Shown piece after piece: positions 52,601 to 64,000 of a stretch of DNA of 64,000 nt. The position numbers and the translations under genes were made by a program. The notes beneath the pieces were generated by a model, which was given only the letters and a program-made list of their open reading frames with translations, ran no database searches and was not told where the DNA came from. The number at the start of each line of letters is the position of its first letter. The first letter of the stretch is position 1. Location of the stretch: NCBI GenBank assembly GCA_914767715.1, contig OU612068.1, positions 16,552,001 to 16,616,000 of the forward strand, given 5' to 3'. This DNA is from Membranipora membranacea (taxonomy: Eukaryota; Bryozoa; Gymnolaemata; Cheilostomatida; Membraniporidae).

Positions 52601-54717
52601 TATATAGCACACTCTGGCTTCAATGGCTTGTATCAACTCTAGTTATGTACTAGCTGCAGAGAATATCTACCAACTCATACTGACTCTCGTGATCCGACTG
52701 GGCACGTAGATCACTTATAAACTAGTATATCATTACCACAAAGGTGATGACATGGGGCTAGGTATGCATCATGTGTTATTTTTGTTGCCAATGCCGCAGG
52801 CTTTGGAAAGAGTAGCCGCCAGAGCAGGTGGCCAATCAAATGGCTTCAGAATTCCGAGACTCAAGTTTGCAGAGATTAGCTCATGCCTCAGAGCTGCAAA
52901 TGCGTAGAATGCCACCTACTTCCTTAATCACTAGTAGCAGAGTAAGCCTGAGCCCACTTCCTCAATCAGCATATCCTACCTGTACTGCCTTGTAACTTCC
53001 TATTTTGCTACTTCCTTGTTACTTAGCTGATATGGAATGCTACTAGAAACAGAGAGCAACTTCATGTCCTGTAGAGAGCTTAGACTTGAGCTGAGACTTA
53101 GAGTGAACTTACCATTGAATACTTCATTGAACTCTCCAGGAGGTGCATGTAGTATGAAATCTGAGGCTATTCTCACCTACCAAAAGAAACACAATAATGG
53201 TGAAGTATTTCCCACCTAATCTCATAACATGATACAGGCACTTGAGTTTACATTGTGCTCACTTTGTCCACACATCCTTTATATTAGTTTTCCAATCCAA
53301 AGAACATCCTTCTGATTCTCTCAGAAGTTCAAAGAGATCTCATTGGTTACTTTCAGGAATTTCAAAGACTGACTACAGATAGTATGTTTTAGCTTCAAAT
53401 GTGACATCAATGAACTAAGCTACAAAGTTTTTGTGCAATTACATGGCTTCACTGTTTTTGGCCAGGTGATAATGTAAACACGCTGGTAAGTGCTTAGCCC
53501 CAAATCAAATCTAAACCCAATTTTATAGGCTCAAAATTGATGACAACTCATCAAGTGTATTGGTCATTCTGTTCATTGTGACAAGTCTCAATCTTTAAGG
53601 GACAATCATTACATGGAGGTTCATGGGAAAATGATTATAATTACTGGTGAAGTTTAGTATTCAAATTTGTGGTGCTGTATGAGCTCTCCATTATCAACCC
53701 CAGCTTCAGCTCATGGGGCAAAGACTGTTTTCTGAGACAAATGTGCATCACACTTGATGAGATTCTTTTAAAAAAACCAAAGTTCCATACACATAGTAGC
53801 AAGCTCTGATTATGACAAAGTATATGCATCCTTTTTTTCCGCAAAATTTAATGTTTGTGATAGCTAATAAATCAATCAATCCATATATGAATCAAATGCT
53901 GAGATTTTCTTGGAAACAGCAGGGAAGTGATATACTCGATTCACACCTGAGTATAATTATCTGGAGGTGGTCAAGAGTATTTGTACTACACTTTAGCTCA
54001 TATGATATTGACTTCAATAAACCTTCAAAAGCCTATTCAGCCCTTTAACTACACCTTGTTGGGTGGTCTGAGCTTTGGAGAGACTGCCTTGTTGTTAGAA
54101 TCGCATGCAAGTGAGATCAGATATTTATAACTGATTCGTTCTCCAGGCCATTGAATTCATGGGGACATCTTACAGTATCTAGACGGCCTACTGTTACTCA
54201 TAATACTACACTTACTGTACTCTACTTCAGGGCCAATTTCCACACTATGACTGTAAGACTATCTAAGATTGAACTAACAAGCTTCAAGGGTCTGTTTGGT
54301 ATTACTTTTACTAAAACTCATTCAAGTTCTTGTAATGTAAAAATAATACTAACAATTTAATAGTCTGCTCAGCAAACAGTCCATATATCATGGTCAAGCA
54401 TAGTAATTGATCACTGTACATGTACAGCAACAACATGCCACTAAAATGGTTAGCTGTACCAGCAGGAATTATGAGGAAGAAAGAAAATGTTGAGTTTGAG
54501 TTGTAGAAGAAAGTGAGTGGTGAAATGAGACTACTTTGACAGCATTAATTATAAGGAATATGTGTATTGCAACTTGATTTTTGCAAACCAAATGTATTTA
54601 AACCACTCCAAGATTGATACCGAAGAGTTTTGGAACTATTGGCACAATCTATATGAGTAAAACAGTGTATTTCCTGGTTACCTTGTCAGAATCAGAGATG
54701 TCTTCATACTCAGCCAT
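49656..54717 (-). CDS. CAPZA: F-actin capping protein subunit alpha
   Basis: Eight exons: 54717-54682, 53176-53113, 52546-52495, 52107-51973, 51479-51264, 50838-50682, 50300-50238, 49793-49656; 861 nt, 286 aa, exactly the length of human CAPZA1/2. Conserved blocks appear in the right order: [26 protein letters not shown]-x2-[67 protein letters not shown]-x-AISENY and [19 protein letters not shown]. Known role: it pairs with the beta subunit to cap actin barbed ends, the C-terminal tentacle (last ~30 residues here) binding actin; it also serves in the dynactin arm. The gene is complete, with a 12-codon first exon. Invertebrates usually have one alpha gene, so no vertebrate paralogue number is implied. 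Confidence 0.98.
51840..51965. repeat. AT-rich simple/tandem repeat in CAPZA intron
   Basis: Nearly pure A/T tract with recurring aatatacttta-type units and ta runs, ending 8 bases before the donor side of CAPZA exon 4 (51973). Confidence 0.7.
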
Positions 54718-57700
54718 TGTGTTTCCGGTTTAGAATGACCGGTGTTCGGATGAACCCGTTAACGTGTGTTTACGGTTGTTGTCATGTGACCTGCAGTAGA
54801 CAACGTTTTACAGTCACTCCCCAAAAAGTGTAATTATTATCTGACTACAATTGAATTAATAGTCATACATCCATTGAATTGCATTCTTTCACAGTAATAT
54901 CACTAGGCATGAGTTCAAATCATTGAATTCATCATATACATAAACCTATTTCATAATTGAATTGAATAATGCTCATTTGCTGTGCTCTGATGATCCCCCT
55001 AACTCCCCCTAACTCCACAAGCACACAGTCACAAGCCTACTCTACTGCTATCTCTCTGTTCTAGTTCTGAAGACAGTAGTTGATTGATGCGAGAGGAATG
55101 CTTCTTGATTGATGCAGATGTGTTTGGGGCACGATCATTTGGCTCAATGGAGTTGTACCAACTACAGAAGGCCTGTGATCAGATCTGTTCCTCTCCTCTT
55201 GTTCCAATCGATCATCAGTCAGATGAATTTTAATAAGATTAATATATATGAGTGATGGGAGCAAGAGCGGAAGACCCCATCGGACAGACTTTATGCATGT
55301 GCAAAAAACAGGCTTGCAATTCCCATGGGCCCAGAATGGGGGCTTACTGTTTGTATGATGAAGAATGTATGTATGTGGATTGACAACTATGAGGATTCGA
55401 CACACACATTGTGTACTGTGCCTGACTAGGGCTACCTACTAAGGCTAGGCAAGCCTAAGTTAGGGTCAGGTAAGAAGCCAGGCTCAGTGTAATGGCTCAG
55501 TGAGTAAGTGTTATATTAGCTCCTGACCAACCTGTGAATATTTGCGGTACCAAATGTGGTATCGTTTTAATAGTTCTGATGAATCGAAGTTGGTGATACC
55601 AGAGTCTTGGCTTACGTGGGACTGAAGTTATAAGAAATAGATTGGTTGATTATTGCCCAATTGAAGGTTATTTAGCTGATATAAAATCGTCGTACGGTAT
55701 TATCAGGAGAAGTGCCCCATCGGTGGTCAGTGTTGAGACTCTAGGCCCTATGGCAGTTGTAATCGGAGAGACTTCATGGTGTCACCCATCAACATCATAT
55801 CCATAGATAGATAAACACTTAGGTCATAGTTATTGCTGAATATAATTAGCAACATCATATTTATTTTTTGTAAACTTACACAAGTTATGATGTACAAGAT
55901 CCTTTTTATTGCACTAAAAGTCAACAGCTGATTCATAATATTTAGCATAAACTGGTGTACATAGAGCAAACCCTATTATTCATGTGAAATTGTTGAATCG
56001 AAATTTAGAATCCATCATTTGCGAACAGGGAAAAGAATATCCACATACACTCTGCTCAGGTCATATTTCAGTTGCAGACATAGATATAGATGACATTTAT
56101 TTGCCTACTATTTGAGTTGTTCCCCCTCAATTTATAAGAAATTGAGCACATTACGGGTGAACAAGTACAGGCAACAGGCATTAAATTGATTGATGTAGAT
56201 TGGCCCCCTCCCAATGCCCCCCCCCTCTTCTGTCAGAATTCAATTTTAGACTCAGCATGATGTCAACTAGAGGCACCATATTTTCGATTGCGGCCCCATC
56301 AACTATCATTATTTGCAAACACTGATTTGGAATTATTAAACTTCGGTATTTGCAGCATAAAACTCCTGTGTTTGATTCCTATCACATATGTGTCTACATA
56401 ACTGATGTTAATACCACGATTATGGAACCAATTTGAGCGCTGAAAAAAACCGAATTTAAAATAGTTGAATTACTAAATATTAATAACATATGAACATTAT
56501 GAATATTTCTTTGTCAACCCGTCATAACTTTTCAGAGGCGGTTCAGATTGAGTGTACATCTTTGCAGCCACAGTCATCAGTTAAATTTTTAGGAGTTTTT
56601 GTTGACCAAAAACTATTTTTAACAAGCACATTGATTGCCTGATATCTAAATGTAATACTCGCCTGTTTTTAATGCATAAACTGAAATTAATTGGTGTAAA
56701 TGTTGAAGGTCTGAAAATCTTTTACACTACAAACATTTGTTCCATCATATGCTATGCCATTCCAGCATTTTATACTTTTTTGTCTAAGCACAACAAATTA
56801 AGGCTTGAAAGGGTACAAAAGGCAGCATTGAGAGTTATCCTCCCAGAATTTAATTAAAAGGAATGCTGCTTAGCTTTGCAACTTACCAACCTCAATGATT
56901 TTATGTTCTCAACCTGTGCTAATCATTTCAGTAGTATTTTAAGAAACAAGTCTCAGCCTTTGTACAATCGTATCATTGTTAATACCAACCGAAGAGTATC
57001 ATCACGTAATGCCTGTAAATTCAGGCCCAGACGCAGCTGTACCACTCAACTCCAGTGCAGTCTTTTTAATTACTTCTTGAATTTTTACAACAACAATTTT
57101 ATGTACCACTGAGTTACACCAAGAGCTGTCATATATATACATTTCTTCATCATCCTCGCCATGATATCGTATGTAAAAATACAAATAAATCTATCAATCA
57201 ATAAAAATACCAATGGGTGATTTTTGCCCATATTCAATTAAAAATTTGACAATTTCAAATCAATTTGGAACTTATTGCTGTTCGGAATGCATGACTACCC
57301 CAACATAGTGATATTTTGTGACAGCTGTGGTATGGTTGTTTTTTGCACTACCTTTTTCTGTCCTTCTTTATAAGTAACGCACTGCATACAATGCATGCTC
57401 CCAGTTCGCTTGATTTGCATTATTGATTTTTGTTGTGAATAATATTTACTTGTTTATAAAGGCAGTTTATGCATTGCTGTTGTTAAGTAGGTTAAGCAGC
57501 AGCACTAGGCAGCATGTGATGAATCAAATCGCGGGCAGCGTCCATATGGCATTGGTTTACTAATAACAAGTCTAGCATTGCATCAGCTTTTAATTTGGAG
57601 TACAACATACTGGAAAGCTAAATTAATACTTGATGGTAAGAATCAGTGTTTATATAGCATAACACTCATCTCATTATTTGAAGCATTGAGTATTTTAGTA

Positions 57701-58015
57701 TCTTTGTTTAAAGGGCATTGAGATGATGGGATGTGTATTCAGTAAATCGTAATAATCAATTATTGTAGACTTTCATCAGCCTTTGCTTTCCATTGTTTAA
57801 GTGAATGCATACAGCGTTGCTATTGGCAGTTCATTCATTCTCTAAATCTTCACACTGGGCATTCTTTCATTGTAGTAAGATTTGTAGTAAGAGGCACATA
57901 AAGAGGCACATATTTGTTAGGGAGTGATTACCACGAGGTTGTGAATATCAGCTACATTCATCAGGCCTGACAGAGAGCTTAGCAAGAGACAGAACTTGGG
58001 AAGTCAAACCGGGCT
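54718..58015. other. Divergent interval between CAPZA and the SLC7 gene
   Basis: About 3.3 kb between two head-to-head genes. It contains both promoters, unrecognised AT-rich sequence and a decayed non-LTR retrotransposon end (56480-57205). No host coding exon was found. Confidence 0.55.
56480..57205 (+). mobile_element. 5'-truncated non-LTR retrotransposon remnant (reverse transcriptase C-terminal region)
   Basis: Translation shows the end of a reverse transcriptase reading frame: SVKFLGVFVD, then a one-base frameshift near 56620-56625, then the LERVQKAALRVILPE block typical of CR1/Jockey-type elements. A stop follows at about 56855 and a short Arg-rich C-terminus ends at 57112. The copy ends in a caatcaataaaaat tail near 57205. 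The upstream endonuclease and catalytic RT domains are absent. Dead copy; the clade is a guess. Confidence 0.75.
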
Positions 58016-61000
58016 ATGGCATCCAACGGAGGAGATGCCATTGTACGTGGCGACACATTATCTTCAAGCACAGATAAATCGGAAAACGGAGCAGTTGGAC
58101 TGAAAAAGAATCTAGGACTTTTCAATGGAGTTGCGATGGTAGTCGGCTTAGTGGTGGGAAGTGGTATATTTGTATCACCCGTAGGTGTATTATCGAACTC
58201 TGGCAGTGTGGGATTGTCATTAATATTCTGGGCTATTGGAGGTATTACAGCCGCGATTGGATCGATGTGCTATGTGGAACTGGGAACTTCCATACAAAGC
58301 AGCGGGGGAGACTACGCTTATATAGGTATTATCACTTTTTATTCTCCCTGTTATACATTTTTATTCTGGTGGGCCACCCTGTGTCAGCCCTGAAGCGCAG
58401 GTTAATTTATTATTTCCATAAGCTTCTGGAATCATATGAATACATACATTGCCTAATGTCAGATGCCAATGAATTTTTAACCAGAAGGCAATGTGAATTG
58501 TGAGTACGCCAGTAAAACGCATTGTATGGTTCTTGCCAGGACAGCGTTGGATATTATTTTTGCCAGTCTGTTTAGAGGAATGAAAAGGTTTTGAATATCT
58601 GGTGGAATTGCTCTGGCTGAATCTGGCATGGATTAATTTCAGACAGCACTTATGTAACAAGTTTATAAACAATGGCTTAATAATAGAGCTAAGTGTATGC
58701 TCTTGGTTTTTTGTCCCTGGCATGGTTGATTATGCCTGCAGGATTTCTTATCAACTCTTTGACCTGTAAGTTCTCAAAATTAACCTAATTTGCAATGACT
58801 AGCATGACAGAGTTGCATAACTTCAGACAAAGGTTTTTAAATTCAGTGCCAATTTGAAGGATTGAAGCTAATCCAATATTTGAATTCAAGCTATTCAAAA
58901 AAGACCGTTGAATTCAATACAAACTTGATTAATAGCTAGCATGTTGTTTTCTTTGTTTTGCAGGAAAAGCGTTCGGACCAGTGCTTCAGTTTATGTTTGT
59001 GTGGGCATTTCTGCTGATCGTATTTCCCATAGCCAACGCAATCATATCCCTCATATTTGCCAACTACATCCTAGTGCCCATTTATCAAGACTGCACGCCT
59101 CCAAACACTGCTGTCACGCTTGTGGCAGCATTCGTAATAGGTACGTGTCGCTCCTGTCATTTTTGCCACTCAGACATTTTCCTTGAAGAGAAAGTGTATT
59201 TGTGCTGCATCGTACATAATTAGCGTACAATTCATAACACAGTCAATAAATGCCACTTTTGAAACCCTCATGAATATTCTTGCTATGCTGCCTTGGAGAT
59301 TATATCCATACAGCTTGGGTAATGTCTAGCCCCCCCCCCCACACTTGTTCGTTTTTTTTTTCACAATATTAATGGATCGGTCTAATTAAAGCCTACAGTG
59401 ATTGAGTAACATATCCATAGACAAAAAAACATATGTGTTTTGCCTCTGAAAATCTCACTAAAACACTCAACGTTGCAGAGTTTTGCACCAGGCCTTTGTT
59501 TAGCCTTATGAGAAGAATTAACTGGTAAAAACAAATGCTGTCAGGTCACTGGCAGCTACTCATCTTAATTAGAATCTAGTGATTGCAATGTACTTTATAT
59601 AAAAAAACCTCAAGCTATACAATGTCCATAGACTTAATAATTATCATTCAGTCTATGTTTGCAGTCTCATACTTGGAACAAACTTTCTCCCCTTGCTTGT
59701 AACTGATTATGTCAGCCTGTTATTCCGTGCACCAATATATCATGTCAAATAATCCGCCTCTTTGTCCAATTTTAGTTTTACTATCTGTGATAAATTGTGT
59801 AAATGTGACCTGGGCTGCCAGGGTACAGAATGTGTTCCTGATAATGAAGGTACTAGCTCTAGTGGTGATATCTGTCACTGGATTCGTCTGGATAGCTCAA
59901 GGTGAGACAGTAGGACTAACCATAATGCCCTCTGCAAACCTACCCTTCCCAAATACTATTATATTAAATGGAATTAGAACCTGTTTTTCTCTGCATTTGT
60001 TGGGCGCTCTTGAAACCTCCAGACGCTTCCTTGTGGAAGAAAGCCCTGGAACCCTGGTATCACCATGAAATTGTTTTGGTGATAGGACCAGTACAAGAGT
60101 GGCCTGTGTTGAAATATGGCTTATGATAGACAAAACAAAAAACAGGTAGCGATTATTGAGGACGTCATTTTGATGTCCTCTATCTGCTTCCAGTCTTTGG
60201 GCTGGTAGTTTACAGCCACATATTATATTCCTAAACTAATATTTATAAGGCAGTGAAAAGATATCGAGTTTAACTTTTATTTTTGTGAATGTCATTCATC
60301 ATTAAAATAGTTTGGTTAATTTTGTAACGAGAGACAGTTTTATCTCAGCAAGACTGCCAAGTTGTCCAAGAACACAGGATATCGTTCACACACTTCTCAT
60401 TTTGAAATGCTCTCTTCTGATGTGGTTATTCTAGTGCAAGATATTTGACATACTGTGGTTAATACAGTAATAGGAACCTTCTCATTGTCACACTTGTCTT
60501 AACACAGGCAGTTATTTGACTGGACATTGTATCACCCAGAGACCAGGGAGGGTGGATCCCTCCCACCCTCCCTGCAGAAACTAACCCATCCTTGTGTTAC
60601 ACAAACATATGAAAATATTTGAATTCTTTTCCTAGTGGGACATCATGAGACACTGCAGAGTATCAGAGACTCCTTGTAGATAATAAGAACATCTAAGACC
60701 ATCGTATTCACTGCACTGTAGATGTACAATTTTTTTCATTCATTGTTGGTAGGTAAAACTCAGTTCTGGGACGACCCATGGGAGGGTACGAGTTACGCCC
60801 CTGTAGATTGGGCCAGAGCTATCTACTCTGGAGTTTATTCTTACGCTGGATGGTAAGTAGCTGATTATGTCTTGTTGTCCGACACACAGAAAAATACATG
60901 TCTCGGAATTTGAGCTGCAATCACAAATGCATAAAATAAAAATAGTAACAGCTATAATAGTACCATAATCTGCACTCAGTAACTGGCTACAATTTAAAAA

Positions 61001-63838
61001 CAGGGGCTGGTAAAATAATGATCTGTACTATTAATAAAGAGAACACTATCACCAAAAGTATGATTGTACTTACATGCATTGGTAATGGGCCTGACACTAG
61101 ATGTACCTTGATCCTGAGGTAGAAAGGGGCGGATTGATGGAGCACTGTGATTTGGTATTCAACACTCCCCATTTTGGCCATTCTGTTGTGACAGCTTGAG
61201 AAAAATTTCGCTTTTAAATTTCTACTAAAAAAAATTCCTTTTCAAATGATGACCAGATATATTAGTGTTATAAATATTTCCCTCGTTTAAAATTATTTTA
61301 TAGTAGGCCCCCACACCCGACCACTGTCCCCCTCCCCTCACCTCTTCAGATTGGTCTTTCATCACCAGTGCTTTACTCTTCAATACCAATAACCTCTAGG
61401 TGAAATCAGCACTGGGCCTCATGACAAAACAACACGCTTTTAGACTCATGTTTTTGCATGTATGATTTCCTGTGATCTTTGTAATATCATGCAAAACCCT
61501 CATGTCCCTGTAAGATGTCTTTCGTAATCAGAATAATATGAGATGTGTTTTCACATGAGGATATAATAAATAATCTTACAAATGCTGCTTTGAATCCTTT
61601 TACTTTGATGGGATAGTAGCAGACGATTACACGATCCTTTCTAATTCTACTCTTACTATGGGGGCTTCTTATCTTGGGGTATAGTAATCATGCTCTATCC
61701 ATGCACACTGCAATGGCAGCAATGCCCTAAATTGATAATGAGATGGAGATGTTGTTTTTTTAAAAAATATGAATGATATCTGCACTGCATTGATTTTTGT
61801 TCTTACTTTTTATAGGAATTATCTCAACTTGATAACAGAGGAGGTCAAATCACCCGAGAAGTAAGTAAACCCAAAAATATGTTTCAAGGAATGATAGCAT
61901 TGGTCAGCAATTAATCTTTTTTTACTTGTGAAGAATTTAAAAAAAAATTGACTTCATTTCATGTACTTTGTATTGATGATCTCTCTAAATTGAATTTTTA
62001 TACCAATTACTGATTTCTTTGTACATGTAGGACCCTGCCAAGAGCTATATGGATATCCGTACCTATGATTACATTGCTGTATATATCAGCTAACATCGCC
62101 TTCTTCACTGTACTGTCTAAAGAAGAAATGCTGTCTGCTGACGCTGTGGCAGTGGTAAGTTGAGCAGTGGCTGTAGGATTCCTGACATTTAACTGTCTAT
62201 ATTCTCAACTTCAAGAATGCTTTTAGTACTAGCTTCTTGTCGAGTTTGTTGTTGAGTTTATTCAACAGACATGTAGCTAAATTAAATCGATAACAATAAT
62301 TGCAGAAACGATAACAAAAACATTTCGGTGTAAACTGGAAAAAGAAATTTTATTTGCGCGCAATGGAAAAGGAGAGTTTATCTTTTAGCATGGCAAAAGT
62401 ACAATTCTTGTCACTACGAGGATCCCTGTATAAGCCTGGAACTGATTTATTCTTTTGTGGTGATTTGAAATGATGAATACCATGGGATCAGATCAGCTTT
62501 TTGCACAGTTTGTAACTATCTTTATCATCTTGTAAATCTAGCACATCTTAGGTTACATAGGTATGGTTAGCGTCTGTCATCTGGTGGTCAGTGTGTATGA
62601 TGATTGCCACCATTGTTACCATGTCATGATGCTACAAAAATTCATCTAAGAAGAAGAATGCCAATAAAGTATAAAAAAAAATGTTTGCTGGAGTAATTGA
62701 AAGATTGCTTTTGTCAGCTTTCTGCCTTGTCTCTCAATTGTCAAAAATTTTACCGTTTAGTTGTCATGTCATATCAATGAATGAAAGAACATCTGCTAAA
62801 ATCTGCGTTTCTCAATACATTTGGCTAAACACCCGTTTAAAGTTGTGCTATTTGAGTTTTTGTTAGAGCTTGTTGGTCGATTGCATTCATGCAATGTCAT
62901 TTTCTTAACTCAGATAGAACTAATGTTCGGTTTTTTAGAGCAACAAAATTCCTCTTATCAGCTAGAGGCTACAGCTAGCTCCCTGGTCACTAACAGTAGG
63001 CCATGGAATATCAAATATAAAAATTATGCTTTTCCATTTTTTAGACCTTTGGAAACAAGACTCTTGGAGTGATGTCATGGGTAATCCCGATCTTTGTAGC
63101 CTGCTCCACGTTTGGTAGTTTGAACGGATCAATCTTCACCTCTTCCAGGTTTGTAGTATTATAAGATGGTTTCTAATTTCACTGGTCCTTGTAGAACATT
63201 CTCGGATTATGAACATCAACCGATACAAAGATCTTTGCTATCCTCCCATAGAAATAGTTGGTTCAATGATCTGATGAAAGACCACATTATGGATAACTGC
63301 ACTTCACAAAACATAACTATATGCGAGCAGGGAGAATTTTCCATTCTCCCAGAGATGAGAGTATCTTGTACGGTGGAAAGACGTATTCGGAAATAGTTTG
63401 TTATATTAATGCGTAAAAATTTCTGATTGATTCTGAACAGGTCTTACGTGCATGAAGAAGAAATTTTAAAGGCAACTTTCAATGATATAGCTCATAATTC
63501 ACATTGCATGAGTTGATCAATAAAAATTCACACAGGAAATGCCAAAAGAATTTGGAGCCCCATATCAGTTTTCCTTGAAATGAACACAAATATCCTACCT
63601 TTGGTATGAAAAGTTGCTTCAGAATCATTAAAAATTATTCCACATAGATTTGTGTAGCACAATCTCTCAGAATAATAATTACACCTAATTTCAAATTTCT
63701 TGCCGTGCATTTTGGCTACTGACTTTTTTGCTTCATTGCAGGTTGTACTATGTGGCTGCTAGAAATGGACAGCTGCCTGAATCAATCAGTTATGTCAGCA
63801 CTAAATATATGACTCCTATCGTCTCGTTGTGTTTCCAG
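58016..63838 (+). CDS. SLC7-family heteromeric amino-acid transporter light chain (3' end beyond window)
   Basis: Eight exons: 58016-58325, 58964-59140, 59776-59901, 60753-60852, 61816-61860, 62031-62154, 63045-63148, 63742-63838; 1083 nt, 361 codons so far of an expected ~480-510. After a ~30-residue cytoplasmic N-terminus comes TM1 with the substrate-binding loop GSGIF (48-52), the SSGGDYAYI segment before TM3, and C147 in the TM3-TM4 loop (IYQDCTPPN). C147 is placed where LAT-type light chains form a disulfide with the SLC3 heavy chain. Later come [20 protein letters not shown] (TM6-7), SADAVAVTFGNK, and [20 protein letters not shown] (TM8-9). The family exchanges neutral or cationic amino acids across the plasma membrane; the b0,+AT/y+LAT/LAT subgroup cannot be fixed here. 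The last exon ends in phase 0 with a GTAAT donor and continues off the right edge. The first intron's donor (GTATTA) is weak, but the downstream frame fits only this junction. Confidence 0.95.
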
Positions 63839-64000
63839 GTAATATTCAGAACTCTTATAATGTGTTGTTGCGCGGTAAGCTCTCAGAGAGGGACGCACAT
63901 ATTTTTTTTTTTGAGTAGATAGAACTATATGATCAGCATGCGAAGTTTATATATTGTAGTTGTTTATTATGATATACAGTGCAGTTTACTTAAAATGTCT

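Noticed and set aside
58016-58393. 125-codon read-through of SLC7 exon 1
   Set aside because: It reads into intron 1 past a weak donor; the spliced continuation into 58964 restores TM3 of the transporter.
1-64000. CRISPR arrays, bacterial operons, phage or prophage genes
   Set aside because: No regularly spaced repeats; all supported genes are intron-bearing animal genes.

Overview
This is an intron-rich, AT-rich metazoan nuclear window. All seven genes are animal-type, with GT-AG introns, 5-20 exons per gene and tRNA-derived SINE and hAT-like debris in the introns. The protein set (ZMYND8, CCDC6, F-actin capping protein alpha, a CSPP1-like protein, an SLC7 transporter) is bilaterian. The density and repeat style fit a marine invertebrate, probably a non-vertebrate deuterostome such as an echinoderm or hemichordate; this is inference and the species cannot be fixed from the sequence. 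I built every gene model by hand from splice sites, reading frame and remembered family consensus, and each internal exon chain closes in frame.

Layout: (1) 1-1560, minus: 5' part of a CSPP1-like centrosome/spindle-pole gene that runs off the left edge. (2) 4649-9615, minus: complete 8-exon, 369-aa medium-chain dehydrogenase/reductase (MDR) whose zinc ligands are mostly lost. (3) 13185-29344, minus: complete 20-coding-exon ZMYND8 orthologue (PHD-bromo-PWWP-MYND chromatin reader, 1087 aa). (4) 30514-36849, plus: complete 8-exon CCDC6 orthologue (456 aa), head-to-head with ZMYND8. (5) 40079-48755, minus: complete 13-exon GH31 enzyme (731 aa) most like bacterial YihQ sulfoquinovosidase. (6) 49656-54717, minus: complete 8-exon F-actin capping protein alpha subunit (286 aa, the family length). 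(7) 58016 to the right edge, plus: first eight exons of an SLC7 heteromeric amino-acid transporter light chain.

The standout is the GH31 gene. It carries all five residues of the sulfoquinovose-recognition set known from E. coli YihQ (Q, Q, R, W, Y) plus both catalytic aspartates, at a near-constant offset of 14-15 residues. It also has an N-terminal signal peptide and a C-terminal hydrophobic tail that looks like a GPI-attachment signal. This suggests a cell-surface or lumenal animal enzyme that cleaves sulfoquinovosides from the plant/algal sulfolipid SQDG. Its introns hold two copies of one tRNA-derived SINE, a tandem duplication and a hAT-type nonautonomous element.

The genes do not form a pathway; the arrangement is ordinary eukaryotic neighbourhood. 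The close head-to-head ZMYND8/CCDC6 pair may share a promoter region. Intergenic stretches hold foldback repeats, a decayed non-LTR retrotransposon 3' end and otherwise unrecognised AT-rich sequence.
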